Notes: generated from the letters alone by a model not told the origin. Numbered from the stretch's first letter, positions 27,022 through 37,455 are shown. The stretch is DNA of 64,000 nucleotides from Methanobacterium spitsbergense (GCF_019931065.1 NZ_JAIOUQ010000013.1:62001-126000); one strand, 5' to 3'. Program-made: numbers and translations.

Positions 27022-28297
27022 TTAATTTTCTGTTTGATCTGTTCTTTTTGTTTTCTTTCCGTTATCTTCCATCATTCCCAGTCCATGTGTTATGGAAAAT
27101 GCAGTTAATGCCGCTAAAAAGATTGGTATTGCATCTGCAAATGGTACACCCACAACTATAATACCTATTCCAGCAAGTGCAATGGGAATGGGTACAATTG
27201 CAGCCGGTACTGCAACTATCATACATCCCAATGCCAGTGCCAATGGCACCTGTGGGAAAATCAAATGAATCACAGCCCCAAAACACGAACCAACAAAAAG
27301 TAGTGGAAATATTGGACCACCAATAAAACCAAAATTCAATGCTCCGCTTAAAGCTACAATTTTAGCCAAAGCAATAATTACAAGAAGTATAATTCCAATT
27401 TCTGCTGCCTGTTGAGTAACAACTGACATTTGAGTTGTACCGAGTCCAACTGTTGTAGGTAATGCAACAGCCAGCAAACCCAATAATAACCCTCCTAAAG
27501 TACCTCGTACAATAGGTTTACTATTTAATGGTTCAACCAGTCTGCTGATTATTTTGTTAACAATTACAAAGAATATAGCTATGGGTACTGCTAATATTCC
27601 CAGCACAATTCCTGCACCCAATTGCCAGATCTGTAAATCATAGGCTGGTGGGAATAAAATACCCAGAAGATTTGACAATGCCATGCCATTTAGTGCATAA
27701 AATAGGGAAAATCCTATTGCAGCTGCAAGTCCGGCAATAAGCAGTGTTCCATAGTATGCAATCGATTGGAAGTGAGTTGTTTCTAGTAACATAATCCACA
27801 CAGCAAAGGGTGATGAAAAAAGTCCAGAATATGCACCTGAAACACCGCTTATAACATTGCTCCTGGTAGTTTCAGAATCCTTCCCACGAATCTTAGAAAC
27901 CCAACTTCCCAGTGCCCCGGCCAACATACCAGTAGGCACTTCGGGTCCCAGACTGAAACCACCTATCAATGACATTAGTGATACTAAAAGAGATGATGGT
28001 ACCGGTTTTGGATCCATATATCCATTATCTACAGAATCAAATACATCTATCTGTTTAGCTGAGGTGTAACGATGGATTAAACCAACCATCAGACCAACCA
28101 ATGTCATTACGACTACCATCCACCATGGCCCCGTAAATGGTGTCCAGTTATTTAAATTGGGCAAAAGAAGACTCTGCCCCAGATCCATTATCAAATATAA
28201 AGATGTAAGCTCCTATTGCACTCAGCAATCCTAAAAAGAGTCCCCAAATAATATGATTCCAATACTCCTTTGATCTAAAGTTTAAATCCTCAGACAT
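27022..28297 (-). pseudogene. ClC-type chloride channel/antiporter interrupted by a frameshift
   Basis: Two overlapping frames encode one ClC protein. Frame A starts at ATG 28297 (site GGGGGT upstream) and gives the N-terminus and first helix (EYWNHIIWGLFLGLLSAIGA) but ends at 28148. Frame B runs 28194-27022 with the rest: GGFSLGPEVPTG and GFIGGPIFPLLFVG correspond to the ClC selectivity-filter loops. The change of frame must fall near 28150-28195. Frame B could be translated alone from ATG 28188 or 28194, giving a protein without a complete first helix. A sequencing error, a fresh mutation or programmed shifting are possible; I cannot distinguish them. Confidence 0.75.
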
Positions 28298-28604
28298 ACT
28301 GATTAAACCCCCAGTGTTACATATCACCAATTCTGAGCCCAAAAAAGTTAATGATGTGGATAATATTTTAATATTATTCTGTTGTTTATGATAATAAATT
28401 TTTTCTGGAATAATCATTTCTTACTGAAGTTTTATATATTCGATGATAAACATCAGGAATTGATTCATTTTTTCCAATTGCTTAAAATGCCAAAAAAAAT
28501 GGAAGATATAGAAGTTTGTACAACATAAAATTGGATTATACCACTAAACTAAAATAGAATAAATCATAAATTAGATAGTAATAATGTTCAAGAGGAGGTA
28601 AGAA
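28298..28604. other. divergent intergenic region
   Basis: About 300 AT-rich bases between the ClC and UPF0145 genes. It has a TATA-like stretch near 28425-28440 (TTTTATATATT) and, before 28605, a strong GAGGAGG ribosome binding site. No gene recognised. Confidence 0.4.
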
Positions 28605-28931
28605 ATGCTGATTTTAACCACACCAACTATTGAAGGGAAGGAAATAATTGAATACTATGGTTTAGTTACAGGGGATTCACTGTTAGGTGCAAATATGTAT
28701 AAAGATGTATTCTCCGGAGTTAGAGATGTTGTAGGGGGCAGGACTTCTAAATATGAAGAAGAGCTTACAAATGCAAGAGACTTGGCAACCAAGAGCATGC
28801 AAGAAAAAGCCGAGAATAAAGGTGCTAATGCAGTTATAGGAACTCGTGTGGCATATCATAATTTAGGTGGAACTATGGGAAATACCATAATGGTCACCAT
28901 CTTTGGAACTGCAGTTTCATACAAAGAATAA
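28605..28931 (+). CDS. YbjQ/UPF0145 family protein
   Basis: 108 residues. Family features are [33 protein letters not shown] and [17 protein letters not shown], those of YbjQ/UPF0145 (heavy-metal-binding domain by annotation). Members form homopentamers of unknown function. The next gene, 35 bases later, ends in a related domain, so the two are probably functionally linked. Confidence 0.9.
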   Translation: MLILTTPTIEGKEIIEYYGLVTGDSLLGANMYKDVFSGVRDVVGGRTSKYEEELTNARDLATKSMQEKAENKGANAVIGTRVAYHNLGGTMGNTIMVTIFGTAVSYKE

Positions 28932-28966
28932 TTGGAAAGTAAGAATTAATTTTGAAGGTGACATAT

Positions 28967-29800
28967 TTGGCATCTGTAACAAAATCACTTATAGAAAAAC
29001 GCTGGGCAATTACAGCAATAGTCCTGGGAATTTTAGTTGGATTCTTTTCAGCTTACCTATGTATCTACTTTCATCTGATTATATTCGGATTTAACATAAT
29101 GTATATAGTGTCGCCACTAGCTGCAGGCTTTGTTGAAACTGTAATAGCCCGGAGAAAGTATGGTAAAAGCACAGGAGCTATCAGTGCAATATTAACATTT
29201 ATAATAATCAATATTTATGGTTGGATCATTCTAGGAATAATAACAAATAATCCTGCTACACTCAGTTTAATTACCATAATTGCAATAATACTTACAATAC
29301 AAGCAGCATTCCCTATATTAATGAATTATATTTTATTTGTTGTTGGGCTGGGTATTATCAAAAAATTGGTAGCATTCATGGTTTTTTTACCATCTAAAAT
29401 TCGGGGAACTACCATGGAAGAAGAAACACAAGGAACAGTTGAACCCCCTGCAGATGAAATATTCCTTGATAAACTAGATATTCCACTATTATCCATACCA
29501 CCAATTGATGGTGGAAGGGTGAAAAAGAGTATTGGATTGGTAATTGGAGAGGCAGTTGCACAAGAAACTGAAACAGATGGCTTTGTTGAAAAGCTTTCAA
29601 AGATCAATGAACCAACCAAACTGGCTGATTATAATCTGGGAGATGCCAGAAAAGTTGCAATAACTCGAATGTTTGAAAATGCCAAAGCTTTAGGTGCAAA
29701 TACAGTTGTAGATGTTTCATTGGACTACAATTCAATGGGTGGATTTCAGGGTAGTGCTTTAATTGTAACAGCAACTGGAACTGCTGTAATATATGAATAA
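28967..29800 (+). CDS. membrane protein with C-terminal UPF0145-like domain
   Basis: About 277 residues. The N-terminal half has five or so membrane helices (about 10-145). A soluble C-terminal part ends in a YbjQ-like segment (ARKVAITRMFENAKALGANTVVDVSLDYNSMGG ... GTAVIYE) matching the closing pattern of the preceding gene. TTG at 28967, seven bases after GGTGA, is the likely start; TTG 28952 is the alternative. It may anchor a UPF0145 oligomer at the membrane (inference). Confidence 0.7.
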   Translation: MASVTKSLIEKRWAITAIVLGILVGFFSAYLCIYFHLIIFGFNIMYIVSPLAAGFVETVIARRKYGKSTGAISAILTFIIINIYGWIILGIITNNPATLSLITIIAIILTIQAAFPILMNYILFVVGLGIIKKLVAFMVFLPSKIRGTTMEEETQGTVEPPADEIFLDKLDIPLLSIPPIDGGRVKKSIGLVIGEAVAQETETDGFVEKLSKINEPTKLADYNLGDARKVAITRMFENAKALGANTVVDVSLDYNSMGGFQGSALIVTATGTAVIYE

Positions 29801-30109
29801 AGACCAATCAATTGTTATAATAAAATAAATTCTCTTTTTTTTAAGATATATGGAACTTTTTTAAAAGTGTCAACATCTCCATATTATGTTTTTTATAGAC
29901 TGTTTTTCTTAAATTTTTAAACTATTTCAAGTTAAATACATCTTTCCATCTAAGTTTACTTCTTTACATCACACTTAAATAGAGGAAATATTTAATCATA
30001 ATTCCAAATATAAATATTGAATATAATAAAATAGAAATATTTTGTATTCAAAATATGAAATAGACTTATAATATTTATAATTTTATTATTTATGCTGAGG
30101 TTGTTTAAA
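29801..30109. other. intergenic region
   Basis: About 300 AT-rich bases with the T-rich end of the UPF0145 operon and the promoter of the CheB-CheR gene, the most likely TATA box being around 30065-30085. No gene recognised. Confidence 0.4.
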
Positions 30110-33061
30110 ATGGTAAACACAATCAAAAATATGGGTAATGTTGATTCAAATTCGTCTAAATTTTTATATGTTGGTGTTGGAGCGTCAGCAGGTGGACTGG
30201 ATGCTCTGAGAAAATTTATTTCCAATATACCTGAAAATAATGGAATGGCATTTATAATTGTGCAACATATGGATCCAACCCATAAAAGTGGTTTGGTTAA
30301 TATTTTATCTAGATACACGTCTATGGAAGTTTTAGAGGTTGAAGACGGCCAAAAAGTCCAGCCTGAGCATGTTTATATTATTCCTCCAAATAAGGATATG
30401 GGTATTTTAGATGGAAAACTCCAGTTAATGGAACCTTTCGAACCCCATGGTCTTAGATTGCCTGTTAATTATTTTTTCACAAACTTAGCTAAGGATCAAA
30501 AGGATAGAAGTGTGGGTATTATTCTTTCAGGTTTTGGTAGCGATGGGTCAGATGGTTTGAATGCTATTAAAGCTAATGGGGGGATATGTATAGCCCAAGA
30601 TCCATCAACAGCTGGATCCGATGCTATGCCCATGAATGCCATTAACACAGGACTTGTGGATATGGTACTTGCACCCGAAGAAATTCCAGATAAACTCCTT
30701 TCATACAATCGATCTTCGAGTAAGATCCTCAATAAAATATTAAACCCTGAAGATGAAACTATTCAAGCACTCAGGAAGATATTTCTATTAATAAGAAACA
30801 GAACTGGTCAAGATTTTTCAAAGTATAAAAAAAGCACGATTAATAGGCGTATAGGGCGGCGTATGAACATACATCAAATTGTAGAAATGCCCCAATACTT
30901 GAGATACCTCCAGGAAAACCCTGAAGAAATTGATCAGCTGTTCCAGGAATTTTTAATCGGTGTAACCAATTTCTTTAGAGATCCTGAGGCTTTTGAATCG
31001 CTTAAACAGGATGCTTTAAAGGACACGATAGAGGAGAAGAATAATACAGATATATTAAGGATATGGGTTCCAGGATGTTCAAGCGGTGAAGAAGTATATT
31101 CAATTGCAATAATCATACGGGAACTTTTGGAAGAAACAGGCAAAAATTTGGAGGTTCAAATTTTTGGTACAGATCTTGATCCTAATTCCATAAAAATTGC
31201 TCGTTCCGGTACATATACCAATATTTCAGAGGATATAGGACATGAAAGGCTTCATAAATTCTTTTATAAAAAAGATAATTTATACACCATTAAAAATGAT
31301 ATACGCGATATGGTGATATTTGCAAACCATAACGTTATATCAGATCCACCCTTCACCAAACTCGATCTAATCAGTTGCAGGAATCTACTTATATATTTGG
31401 AATCTGAAGCACAGGAAAGAGTGCTTTCAAACATGAACTATGCATTGAAAAAGGATGGAATTTTATTTATAGGTCCTTCTGAAAATATTGGAGATTTTTT
31501 AGATGCATTTTCGGTTATAGACAATAAATGGAAGATATTTAAATGTGTTAAATCCAGTCGTGTATTGTTTGATAACATTAAAACCCGCAAAATCTCTTAT
31601 CAACAGCCACATACATATTGGAACAATCAATTTGCTTTAAAAGATTTAAAAAAAGGACGAACAGATTTCAATATCATTAAAATAGCTGAAAAAAACTTGA
31701 TAGATATATATGTACCCCCATCAGCTTTAATCAATAAATTAGGGGATATATTATTTATACATGGTCGTTTGGGTAAATATTTAGAACCATCTCCTGGAAG
31801 AGCCCATATGAACATACTTGAAATGGCAAAGGAAGGTATAAAATTAGGTTTAAGTACAGCAATTCAAAATGCAATATCAAATAATAAGGAAGTTGTATTT
31901 GATAGTCTTCAAGTGGATACTAAAGATAATAAGAACTATATTAAACTCACTGTGAAGCCGATAAATAATCAAGACTCTGTTAGGGGGTTGTTGATTGTTT
32001 CATTCGAAGAATCAAATGCACAAAACCTTGACCAAGAGAAGATAAACTTACATAATGATTCCAACAATAATGAACATATTAAATCTCTGGAAAATGAGCT
32101 TAAATTGACTAAAGAACGTTTGAAAGCCAATATTGAAGAAATGACAACTTCCAATGAGGAGCTTAAATCTGCAAATGAAGAACTACAATCATTAAATGAG
32201 GAATCTCAAAGCACTAATGAAGAACTGGAAACTTCAAAGGAAGAATTACAGTCAACTAACGAGGAGTTAAGTACAGTTAACAGCGAACTCCAGATTAAAA
32301 TAGACGAACTATCAAGGATAAACGACGATATGATCAACTTGTTTAACAGCTCGGAAATAGCTATTATATTTGTTGATAATAATTTAAAAATCCGAAGTTT
32401 TACAAAAGAATCTACTAAATTAATTAAATTAATTGAATCGGATATTGGACGCCCGCTAAGTGATATTGCAACATCCATTACATATCCCGATCTAATGGAC
32501 GATATTACACAGGTAATTGAAAAATTAGCATTTAAAGAAAAAGAAGTTAAAACAAAGGATGATGCATGGTACAAAGTTCGAATTATGCCATATAAAACAT
32601 CACAGAATGTTATTGATGGTGTTACTATCACTTTTATCAATATAACTAACCTTAAAACTACACAGGAAAAAATACAGTCTGCATTGGGTTATGCTGAGGA
32701 TATAATCAACACTGTACACGAACCTTTAGTTGTTTTGGATGAAAAGTTAAGGATAATTTCTGCCAATCTTTCATTTTATTCCACATTTGATTTATTACAA
32801 TCAGAAACTGAAGGGGAGAAGTTATATGCAGTTGGTGGGGGTACTTGGGATATTAAATCGCTTAAAAGCCTTTTAGAGGATGTTCTTCCCGAAAATAATG
32901 AAATAAATAACTATGAATTTGATTATATTTTCCCTATAAAAGGGCATAAGAAACTGTTATTGAATGCACGGAGAATCTTCAGGGGAGATATTGGTACACA
33001 GTTAATCCTTCTTGCTATGGAAAATATGGATAACTGTATAGAAGATGTGAATAACATTTAA
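30110..33061 (+). CDS. CheB-CheR fusion with coiled coil and PAS domains
   Basis: About 983 residues. An N-terminal CheB methylesterase (GVGASAGGLDA, IVQHMDPTH, GFGSDGSDG) is followed by CheR methyltransferase (about 225-480: RRIGRRMNIHQI, WVPGCSSGEEVYSIA, FGTDLDPNSIKIARSG). A heptad-rich coiled coil of repeated NEEL/ESQST units (about 655-735) leads to PAS domains. It ends after a second PAS-like domain, without the kinase domain seen in many such proteins. Bacterial-type domain order suggests transfer. No other chemotaxis or flagellum/archaellum genes are nearby. The ATG at 30110 has GAGGT upstream; ATG 30092 is the alternative. Confidence 0.85.
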   Translation: MVNTIKNMGNVDSNSSKFLYVGVGASAGGLDALRKFISNIPENNGMAFIIVQHMDPTHKSGLVNILSRYTSMEVLEVEDGQKVQPEHVYIIPPNKDMGILDGKLQLMEPFEPHGLRLPVNYFFTNLAKDQKDRSVGIILSGFGSDGSDGLNAIKANGGICIAQDPSTAGSDAMPMNAINTGLVDMVLAPEEIPDKLLSYNRSSSKILNKILNPEDETIQALRKIFLLIRNRTGQDFSKYKKSTINRRIGRRMNIHQIVEMPQYLRYLQENPEEIDQLFQEFLIGVTNFFRDPEAFESLKQDALKDTIEEKNNTDILRIWVPGCSSGEEVYSIAIIIRELLEETGKNLEVQIFGTDLDPNSIKIARSGTYTNISEDIGHERLHKFFYKKDNLYTIKNDIRDMVIFANHNVISDPPFTKLDLISCRNLLIYLESEAQERVLSNMNYALKKDGILFIGPSENIGDFLDAFSVIDNKWKIFKCVKSSRVLFDNIKTRKISYQQPHTYWNNQFALKDLKKGRTDFNIIKIAEKNLIDIYVPPSALINKLGDILFIHGRLGKYLEPSPGRAHMNILEMAKEGIKLGLSTAIQNAISNNKEVVFDSLQVDTKDNKNYIKLTVKPINNQDSVRGLLIVSFEESNAQNLDQEKINLHNDSNNNEHIKSLENELKLTKERLKANIEEMTTSNEELKSANEELQSLNEESQSTNEELETSKEELQSTNEELSTVNSELQIKIDELSRINDDMINLFNSSEIAIIFVDNNLKIRSFTKESTKLIKLIESDIGRPLSDIATSITYPDLMDDITQVIEKLAFKEKEVKTKDDAWYKVRIMPYKTSQNVIDGVTITFINITNLKTTQEKIQSALGYAEDIINTVHEPLVVLDEKLRIISANLSFYSTFDLLQSETEGEKLYAVGGGTWDIKSLKSLLEDVLPENNEINNYEFDYIFPIKGHKKLLLNARRIFRGDIGTQLILLAMENMDNCIEDVNNI

Positions 33062-33199
33062 TTTGTTTAATTGATTAAATTTATTTATTTATTATGTTTT
33101 TTAATATAAATTCAGGATTTACAATGTTTCTTCCATTAAGAAAACTTTTTATTCCATTTATTATATTTTGAAGATTTTTTGTATAACTATAGTTTATTG

Positions 33200-33691
33200 C
33201 TATTTTATCTTTTTTTCTTCATTTAAAACTTTTATGATGAGTTCACGTGCTTCTTTAAAAGTTTTATCATGAAGTATTGCTTCTTCAAGTGATTCATGTG
33301 CCTGTTTGTATTCCTTTAGATTATAATGTGCTTGTCCATTAAGGAAGAGTGCGTATTTGTAGAAATCATCCTTATTTTGATACATTTCTAGGAAAGAGTC
33401 AAAAGTTTCTATGGAATCGGAATAGTTCTCTAAAATCAGTTGAACATATCCTTTATTATATAATGGCATGCTACTTACAGGATCTAGAAGTACAACCTTT
33501 TCAAAGCAATTTAATGCTTGAACATAATCTTTTTTCTCCAGTAGTGCTACCCCTTTATCATTCCAAGCAGGTAAATACCAGTCATCAAGTTTTAATGCTT
33601 TATCAAAAAATTCTATGGCTTTATCTATTTCTCCTTGTCCTAAATAGGACATAGCCTGTTTGTAGAACATTTCCACGTCTTGTTCGCTCAT
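33200..33691 (-). CDS. TPR repeat protein
   Basis: 163 residues made of about four tetratricopeptide repeats (AMSYLGQGEIDKAIEFFDKALK, AWNDKGVALLEKKDYVQALNCF, LYNKGYVQLILENYSDSIETF, ALFLNGQAHYNLKEYKQAHESL, here each cited as the start of a repeat). Such proteins are protein-interaction scaffolds; the partner is unknown. No signal peptide. Convergent with the CheB-CheR gene. Confidence 0.85.
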   Translation of the reverse strand: MSEQDVEMFYKQAMSYLGQGEIDKAIEFFDKALKLDDWYLPAWNDKGVALLEKKDYVQALNCFEKVVLLDPVSSMPLYNKGYVQLILENYSDSIETFDSFLEMYQNKDDFYKYALFLNGQAHYNLKEYKQAHESLEEAILHDKTFKEARELIIKVLNEEKKIK

Positions 33692-33749
33692 ATACTCACC
33701 TTACAATTCATTTAAAATATAATCTTAATATTTTTCAAGTTATTTTATA

Positions 33750-34142
33750 TCATTTAGATGCATCTTCTACTTGGGCAACATAAGTCTTAACCTGCATTTG
33801 TGGGTCATATAGTGATATTGTAAAGTTGCCTGTTCCACCAGCAACAATTGGTGTTGTTGTTGTGAAACCATCCCCTGTATCAACTAATTTACCTGTGCTG
33901 TTGTAACCACTTGCATTTAAATTGATCACGGTGATGTTAAAGGGATTATTATTCTGCACTACACCGTTTATCACAAAAACTCCATTGATATTACTTCCAT
34001 TGGAATTTATAATGGTTAAATTACTAACATATGACTGTGCGACTGGTCCCTGCGGTGCTGATTGAATTAGTAAAACATAACCCGCAACAATAACAATCAA
34101 CCCAATAATTGACAAAGTCAAATACTTGACATTATTATCCAT
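33750..34142 (-). CDS. membrane-anchored FxLYD-like protein
   Basis: 130 residues: an N-terminal membrane helix (YLTLSIIGLIVIVAGYVLLI) and an outside beta-sandwich domain with GVVQNNNPFNITVINLNASGYNSTG and FTISLYDPQM, the pattern of FxLYD domains. Rich in Asn-X-Ser/Thr sites, as archaeal surface proteins are. Role unknown. Confidence 0.7.
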   Translation of the reverse strand: MDNNVKYLTLSIIGLIVIVAGYVLLIQSAPQGPVAQSYVSNLTIINSNGSNINGVFVINGVVQNNNPFNITVINLNASGYNSTGKLVDTGDGFTTTTPIVAGGTGNFTISLYDPQMQVKTYVAQVEDASK

Positions 34143-34421
34143 TTTTCAATCCTCTAAATTATATTACATCCATATAATGTAATTTAATTACTCATTATTT
34201 AAGATAATCCTATGGTAAATTATGCTGAAACAAATAATAATTTCTTATTGTTATTCTTTATTGTCTACAAATTATAAAATTTATCATAATTTGTTTATTA
34301 TAATTCAATAAATAATGGTTACTTCTTGGTAGAAATAATTCTTTTGATTAGTTTTAAGTAGATATTAAATCTATTATTTTAGAATTTGATGATTTATATG
34401 AATAAAAATAAGAGATTTGAT

Positions 34422-35270
34422 TCAGTAGGGTACATATGTGTAAGTAACATTTTGGTTGGATACATTTACAACAATATAATGATGGTTGGGTGGATGACCA
34501 TTTTCTGGAGGTGCACCTGCTCCGCCACTTATAATATAAGGTGTTTTACCCCATATTCCGGTATAATAATTGTGTACATGGGATGTAAATAGCATGGTAA
34601 CATTTTCAGCATCAAAAAGTGAATTAAGATCGTTTGCACCGCCAGTTCCATTGTTTTTCATTCCAGATTCTTCTCCCTGGGGGCTGAATAAGGGTATGTG
34701 CATAAATACAAATCTATACTTATAGTTTTGACTTAAATTTAGTTGATTTTTCAGCCATGATAACTGGGTACTGTTCAGTTGTTTTCCATTGGCATTATCA
34801 ACCACTATGAAGTAAGCGTTATTTTCTGTGAAATTGTAGTAAGTTGGTGAACCAAATATATTCTGGAACTTTGATTCCGTGGGATCATTAATAATTTCAT
34901 GATTTCCAATTACGAAAAGTATTGGTTTAATGAAATGTGCATTTTTACTGGGGTTTAAATATTCATTTTTGAAGTTTTGAAGTTCGCTTGGACTGGATTT
35001 TAGATCTCCACCATTGATATTGAAGGATATGTTGGGATAATTGGAATTTATATTAGTTATCATCTTGGAGAAATTTCCATTATCATCACGTTCATCACCT
35101 GAAAATGTAAAACTAAAGTTATTCATTGTATGGCTAAAAAGTTCTATTTGTTTCTGATTCCAGTTTTGAGGTGGGTAAACCTCTTTTAAGAAACCATTAT
35201 ATAGATAAACTGTTGAAGCAAGTATTATTACAATTGCGGCTATGATTAAAATGGACTTTGAATATTTCAT
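34422..35270 (-). CDS. membrane-anchored metallophosphoesterase
   Basis: 282 residues: an N-terminal membrane helix (about 5-25) and a calcineurin-like phosphoesterase domain facing outside, with FSGDERDD, NGGDLKSS, VIGNHEII, FMHIPLFS and FTSHVHNYYTG giving the metal ligands. The usual first aspartate-histidine motif is changed to GDERD. Its start lies directly after the stop of the PAP2 gene, so they form an operon acting at the outer membrane face on phosphate esters (inference). Confidence 0.85.
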   Translation of the reverse strand: MKYSKSILIIAAIVIILASTVYLYNGFLKEVYPPQNWNQKQIELFSHTMNNFSFTFSGDERDDNGNFSKMITNINSNYPNISFNINGGDLKSSPSELQNFKNEYLNPSKNAHFIKPILFVIGNHEIINDPTESKFQNIFGSPTYYNFTENNAYFIVVDNANGKQLNSTQLSWLKNQLNLSQNYKYRFVFMHIPLFSPQGEESGMKNNGTGGANDLNSLFDAENVTMLFTSHVHNYYTGIWGKTPYIISGGAGAPPENGHPPNHHYIVVNVSNQNVTYTYVPY

Positions 35271-35888
35271 TTACATTAATACTCCAGAAATATTTAATAA
35301 ATTGTTGAAGAATATTTTTATTTTTATAAATAATTTTATGTAAATTCTTGTGATAACATTGTTTAATGGACTCAATCGATCTTTAAATTGATAAATCAGT
35401 ATTGATGAAAATATGGAAACAACAATTGCTCCTAAAATATCAAAGGGGAAATGGACTCCACTGAATACTCTTGCTAATCCACCTGTCAATCCTAGTATAA
35501 AGAGTACAATACCAACCATTCTTGTTTCTTTAAAGTATATCAACATCAAAGCTATTGAAATCATGAATGTGGTATGATCAGATGGGAATGAAGTTTCAGC
35601 GGGATAATGGAACAATTGTGTGCCCATTTGGATCATGAATGGTCTTGGATGGAAATAGATTAATCCAATTATTAAATTAATTACAAGGCCAATTAGGGAT
35701 GCATAAATTCCATATAATACAATCTTACGGTGTTTATTCCCATTCTTGATCCATAAGTATGCTAGTACTAAAATAATCACAACAGGCATGTATTGTGCCA
35801 TAAATACAGCAATAATATCTATTGATGGATTTACACCGGCATATTGATTTATAATGTGGAATAGTGTAATATTAATTTGTTCAATCAT
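35271..35888 (-). CDS. PAP2-family (undecaprenyl-diphosphatase-like) phosphatase
   Basis: About 205 residues with six membrane helices. The three phosphatase motifs are present: HPRPF preceded by the helix, SFPSDHTT, and RVFSGVHFPFDI. It resembles BcrC-type lipid pyrophosphatases, which recycle polyprenyl phosphate for cell-surface polymer synthesis; pseudomurein or glycan export is plausible in this lineage. ATG 35888 has GGAAGA upstream and gives the common family start MIEQINITL; ATG 35918 is the alternative. Confidence 0.85.
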   Translation of the reverse strand: MIEQINITLFHIINQYAGVNPSIDIIAVFMAQYMPVVIILVLAYLWIKNGNKHRKIVLYGIYASLIGLVINLIIGLIYFHPRPFMIQMGTQLFHYPAETSFPSDHTTFMISIALMLIYFKETRMVGIVLFILGLTGGLARVFSGVHFPFDILGAIVVSIFSSILIYQFKDRLSPLNNVITRIYIKLFIKIKIFFNNLLNISGVLM

Positions 35889-35918
35889 TGTAAAATCTTC
35901 CAATCTTAAGTATGTCAT

Positions 35919-36246
35919 TAAAATTTTGTTAAAATAATTATATTAAAATATTTTATATAGAGTATATGGGATGTAAAAACATATTATTCTATTAACATTT
36001 ATTTGATCATTTAAATTTGTTTTGAAAAAAATCACATAAATTAGCAGATTTATTGTTATAAAAATTCAAAATCCATTTTTTCTAGGCGTATGAATGTATT
36101 AATTGGATTATATATAATAAAATTAGATATTTTTATATAAGTAAAGGTCATTATAATTATATTCATTAAAATTTTTATTATAAAAAAATACAGTTAAAAT
36201 AAGTAATTCATAAAAAAAATATTTTTTTCTGGATACAGGTGGATAA
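35919..36246. other. divergent intergenic region
   Basis: About 330 very AT-rich bases, with TATA-like stretches on both strands and AGGTGG before the ATG at 36247. No gene recognised. Confidence 0.4.
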
Positions 36247-37329
36247 ATGGTTTTAATAGCAGAAAATAATCTCCAATTTATATTGGAATTCGCAATAATA
36301 ATGCAAATTGCAATTCTATTACTATTTAATCTATTGAGAATGTCATTGAGTCGTGTATTATTCTTTTCCCTAATTTTGGGAATTGGAATAACCGCACTTT
36401 TCGGATTTGATATGTTAGCCTTATTCATACCATTTCTGGGTTTGCATGAATTCACACATACATATGGACCTATAGCTGTTATGGTTTTTATAACAGCCTG
36501 GGCAGCATTGTCTACTATGCACGAAGTGGGAATAGGAGTAATTCAGATTAAGAGACTTATATTTCTGATGATGATCCTTGTAACCATTTTTGGTGGATTA
36601 GTACACAGGGATTTCCTTATTTTATGGTTTTTAGGAATTTTATTAGGATTTTTCCTTATATCAAAATCCTTCAGACAAAAATCATTTATTACAGTTAAGA
36701 GAATTATTGTTGTTGTTTTAATTACTGTTGTTGCATTTGTTTCGCTTGAGGGATTATCCAGATTACTTTCAATGTCCCTTATAAGTCCTGTTTTAAGGAT
36801 TGAAAGGATATTGCAGAATGCCATTCCAAGCCTTCAACTGGTAATCCATAACACAACGCTATGGGGACATGTTCAGGGAAGTTCATTTTGGGGATCACTC
36901 GATGCAGGTAGTTCCAGTGGTTATATAGCCCTTCCAATATCTTTAATTTTAACATTTGGGCTTCCATATCAAATTTTCTTCGGAACTCTGGTTACCAAGA
37001 AGGATATTATAGACTACTTTGTACCGGGTATCTACGGTTTTGCTTTTGACTTTGGATATATTGTACTGGTGCTTTTACTGTTATGGTGTGTCTTTGTAAC
37101 ATGTTTAGGATTAAGAATATTGGTAGAATACAGAGAAAAAAGGGAAAGGGGTAACAAAACATATCTGGGAAGGGAAGCATTACTCATAGGTTCGCTAGCA
37201 GGATTTGTATCTCAGATGATTCTAGGTTTATTCATAATAAACCGTGCTATAAATGGAACAGCCCTAGTAACATTTATATTTTTAAGTGGAATGGTTGTAG
37301 CCCATATTATACTGGTAAAAGATCGTTAA
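36247..37329 (+). CDS. polytopic membrane protein with an HEFTH motif
   Basis: 360 residues with about nine membrane helices. I do not recognise the family. Between helices 2 and 3 is GLHEFTHTYGPI, which has the HExxH zinc-protease pattern, and STMHEVGIG is found 30 residues on. The middle part has an outside loop (SLQLVIHNTTLWGHVQGSSFWGS region). The C-terminus is a final helix. HExxH can arise by chance, so protease activity is only a possibility. AGGTGG precedes the start. Monocistronic. Confidence 0.65.
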   Translation: MVLIAENNLQFILEFAIIMQIAILLLFNLLRMSLSRVLFFSLILGIGITALFGFDMLALFIPFLGLHEFTHTYGPIAVMVFITAWAALSTMHEVGIGVIQIKRLIFLMMILVTIFGGLVHRDFLILWFLGILLGFFLISKSFRQKSFITVKRIIVVVLITVVAFVSLEGLSRLLSMSLISPVLRIERILQNAIPSLQLVIHNTTLWGHVQGSSFWGSLDAGSSSGYIALPISLILTFGLPYQIFFGTLVTKKDIIDYFVPGIYGFAFDFGYIVLVLLLLWCVFVTCLGLRILVEYREKRERGNKTYLGREALLIGSLAGFVSQMILGLFIINRAINGTALVTFIFLSGMVVAHIILVKDR

Positions 37330-37455
37330 GAAGCCGGCCTATTTAAAGAACAAATAAAAGAACATATAAATTGGAATATGAAAGATTTTTTCACATCCAA
37401 ATCTTTTTTTGTATAAAGATATTAAATTACTTTATTTTCAATAATTTTATCTATA

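Noticed and set aside
34386..34592. 68-codon open frame opposite the phosphoesterase gene
   Set aside because: Lies antisense to a well-supported gene and has no features of its own.
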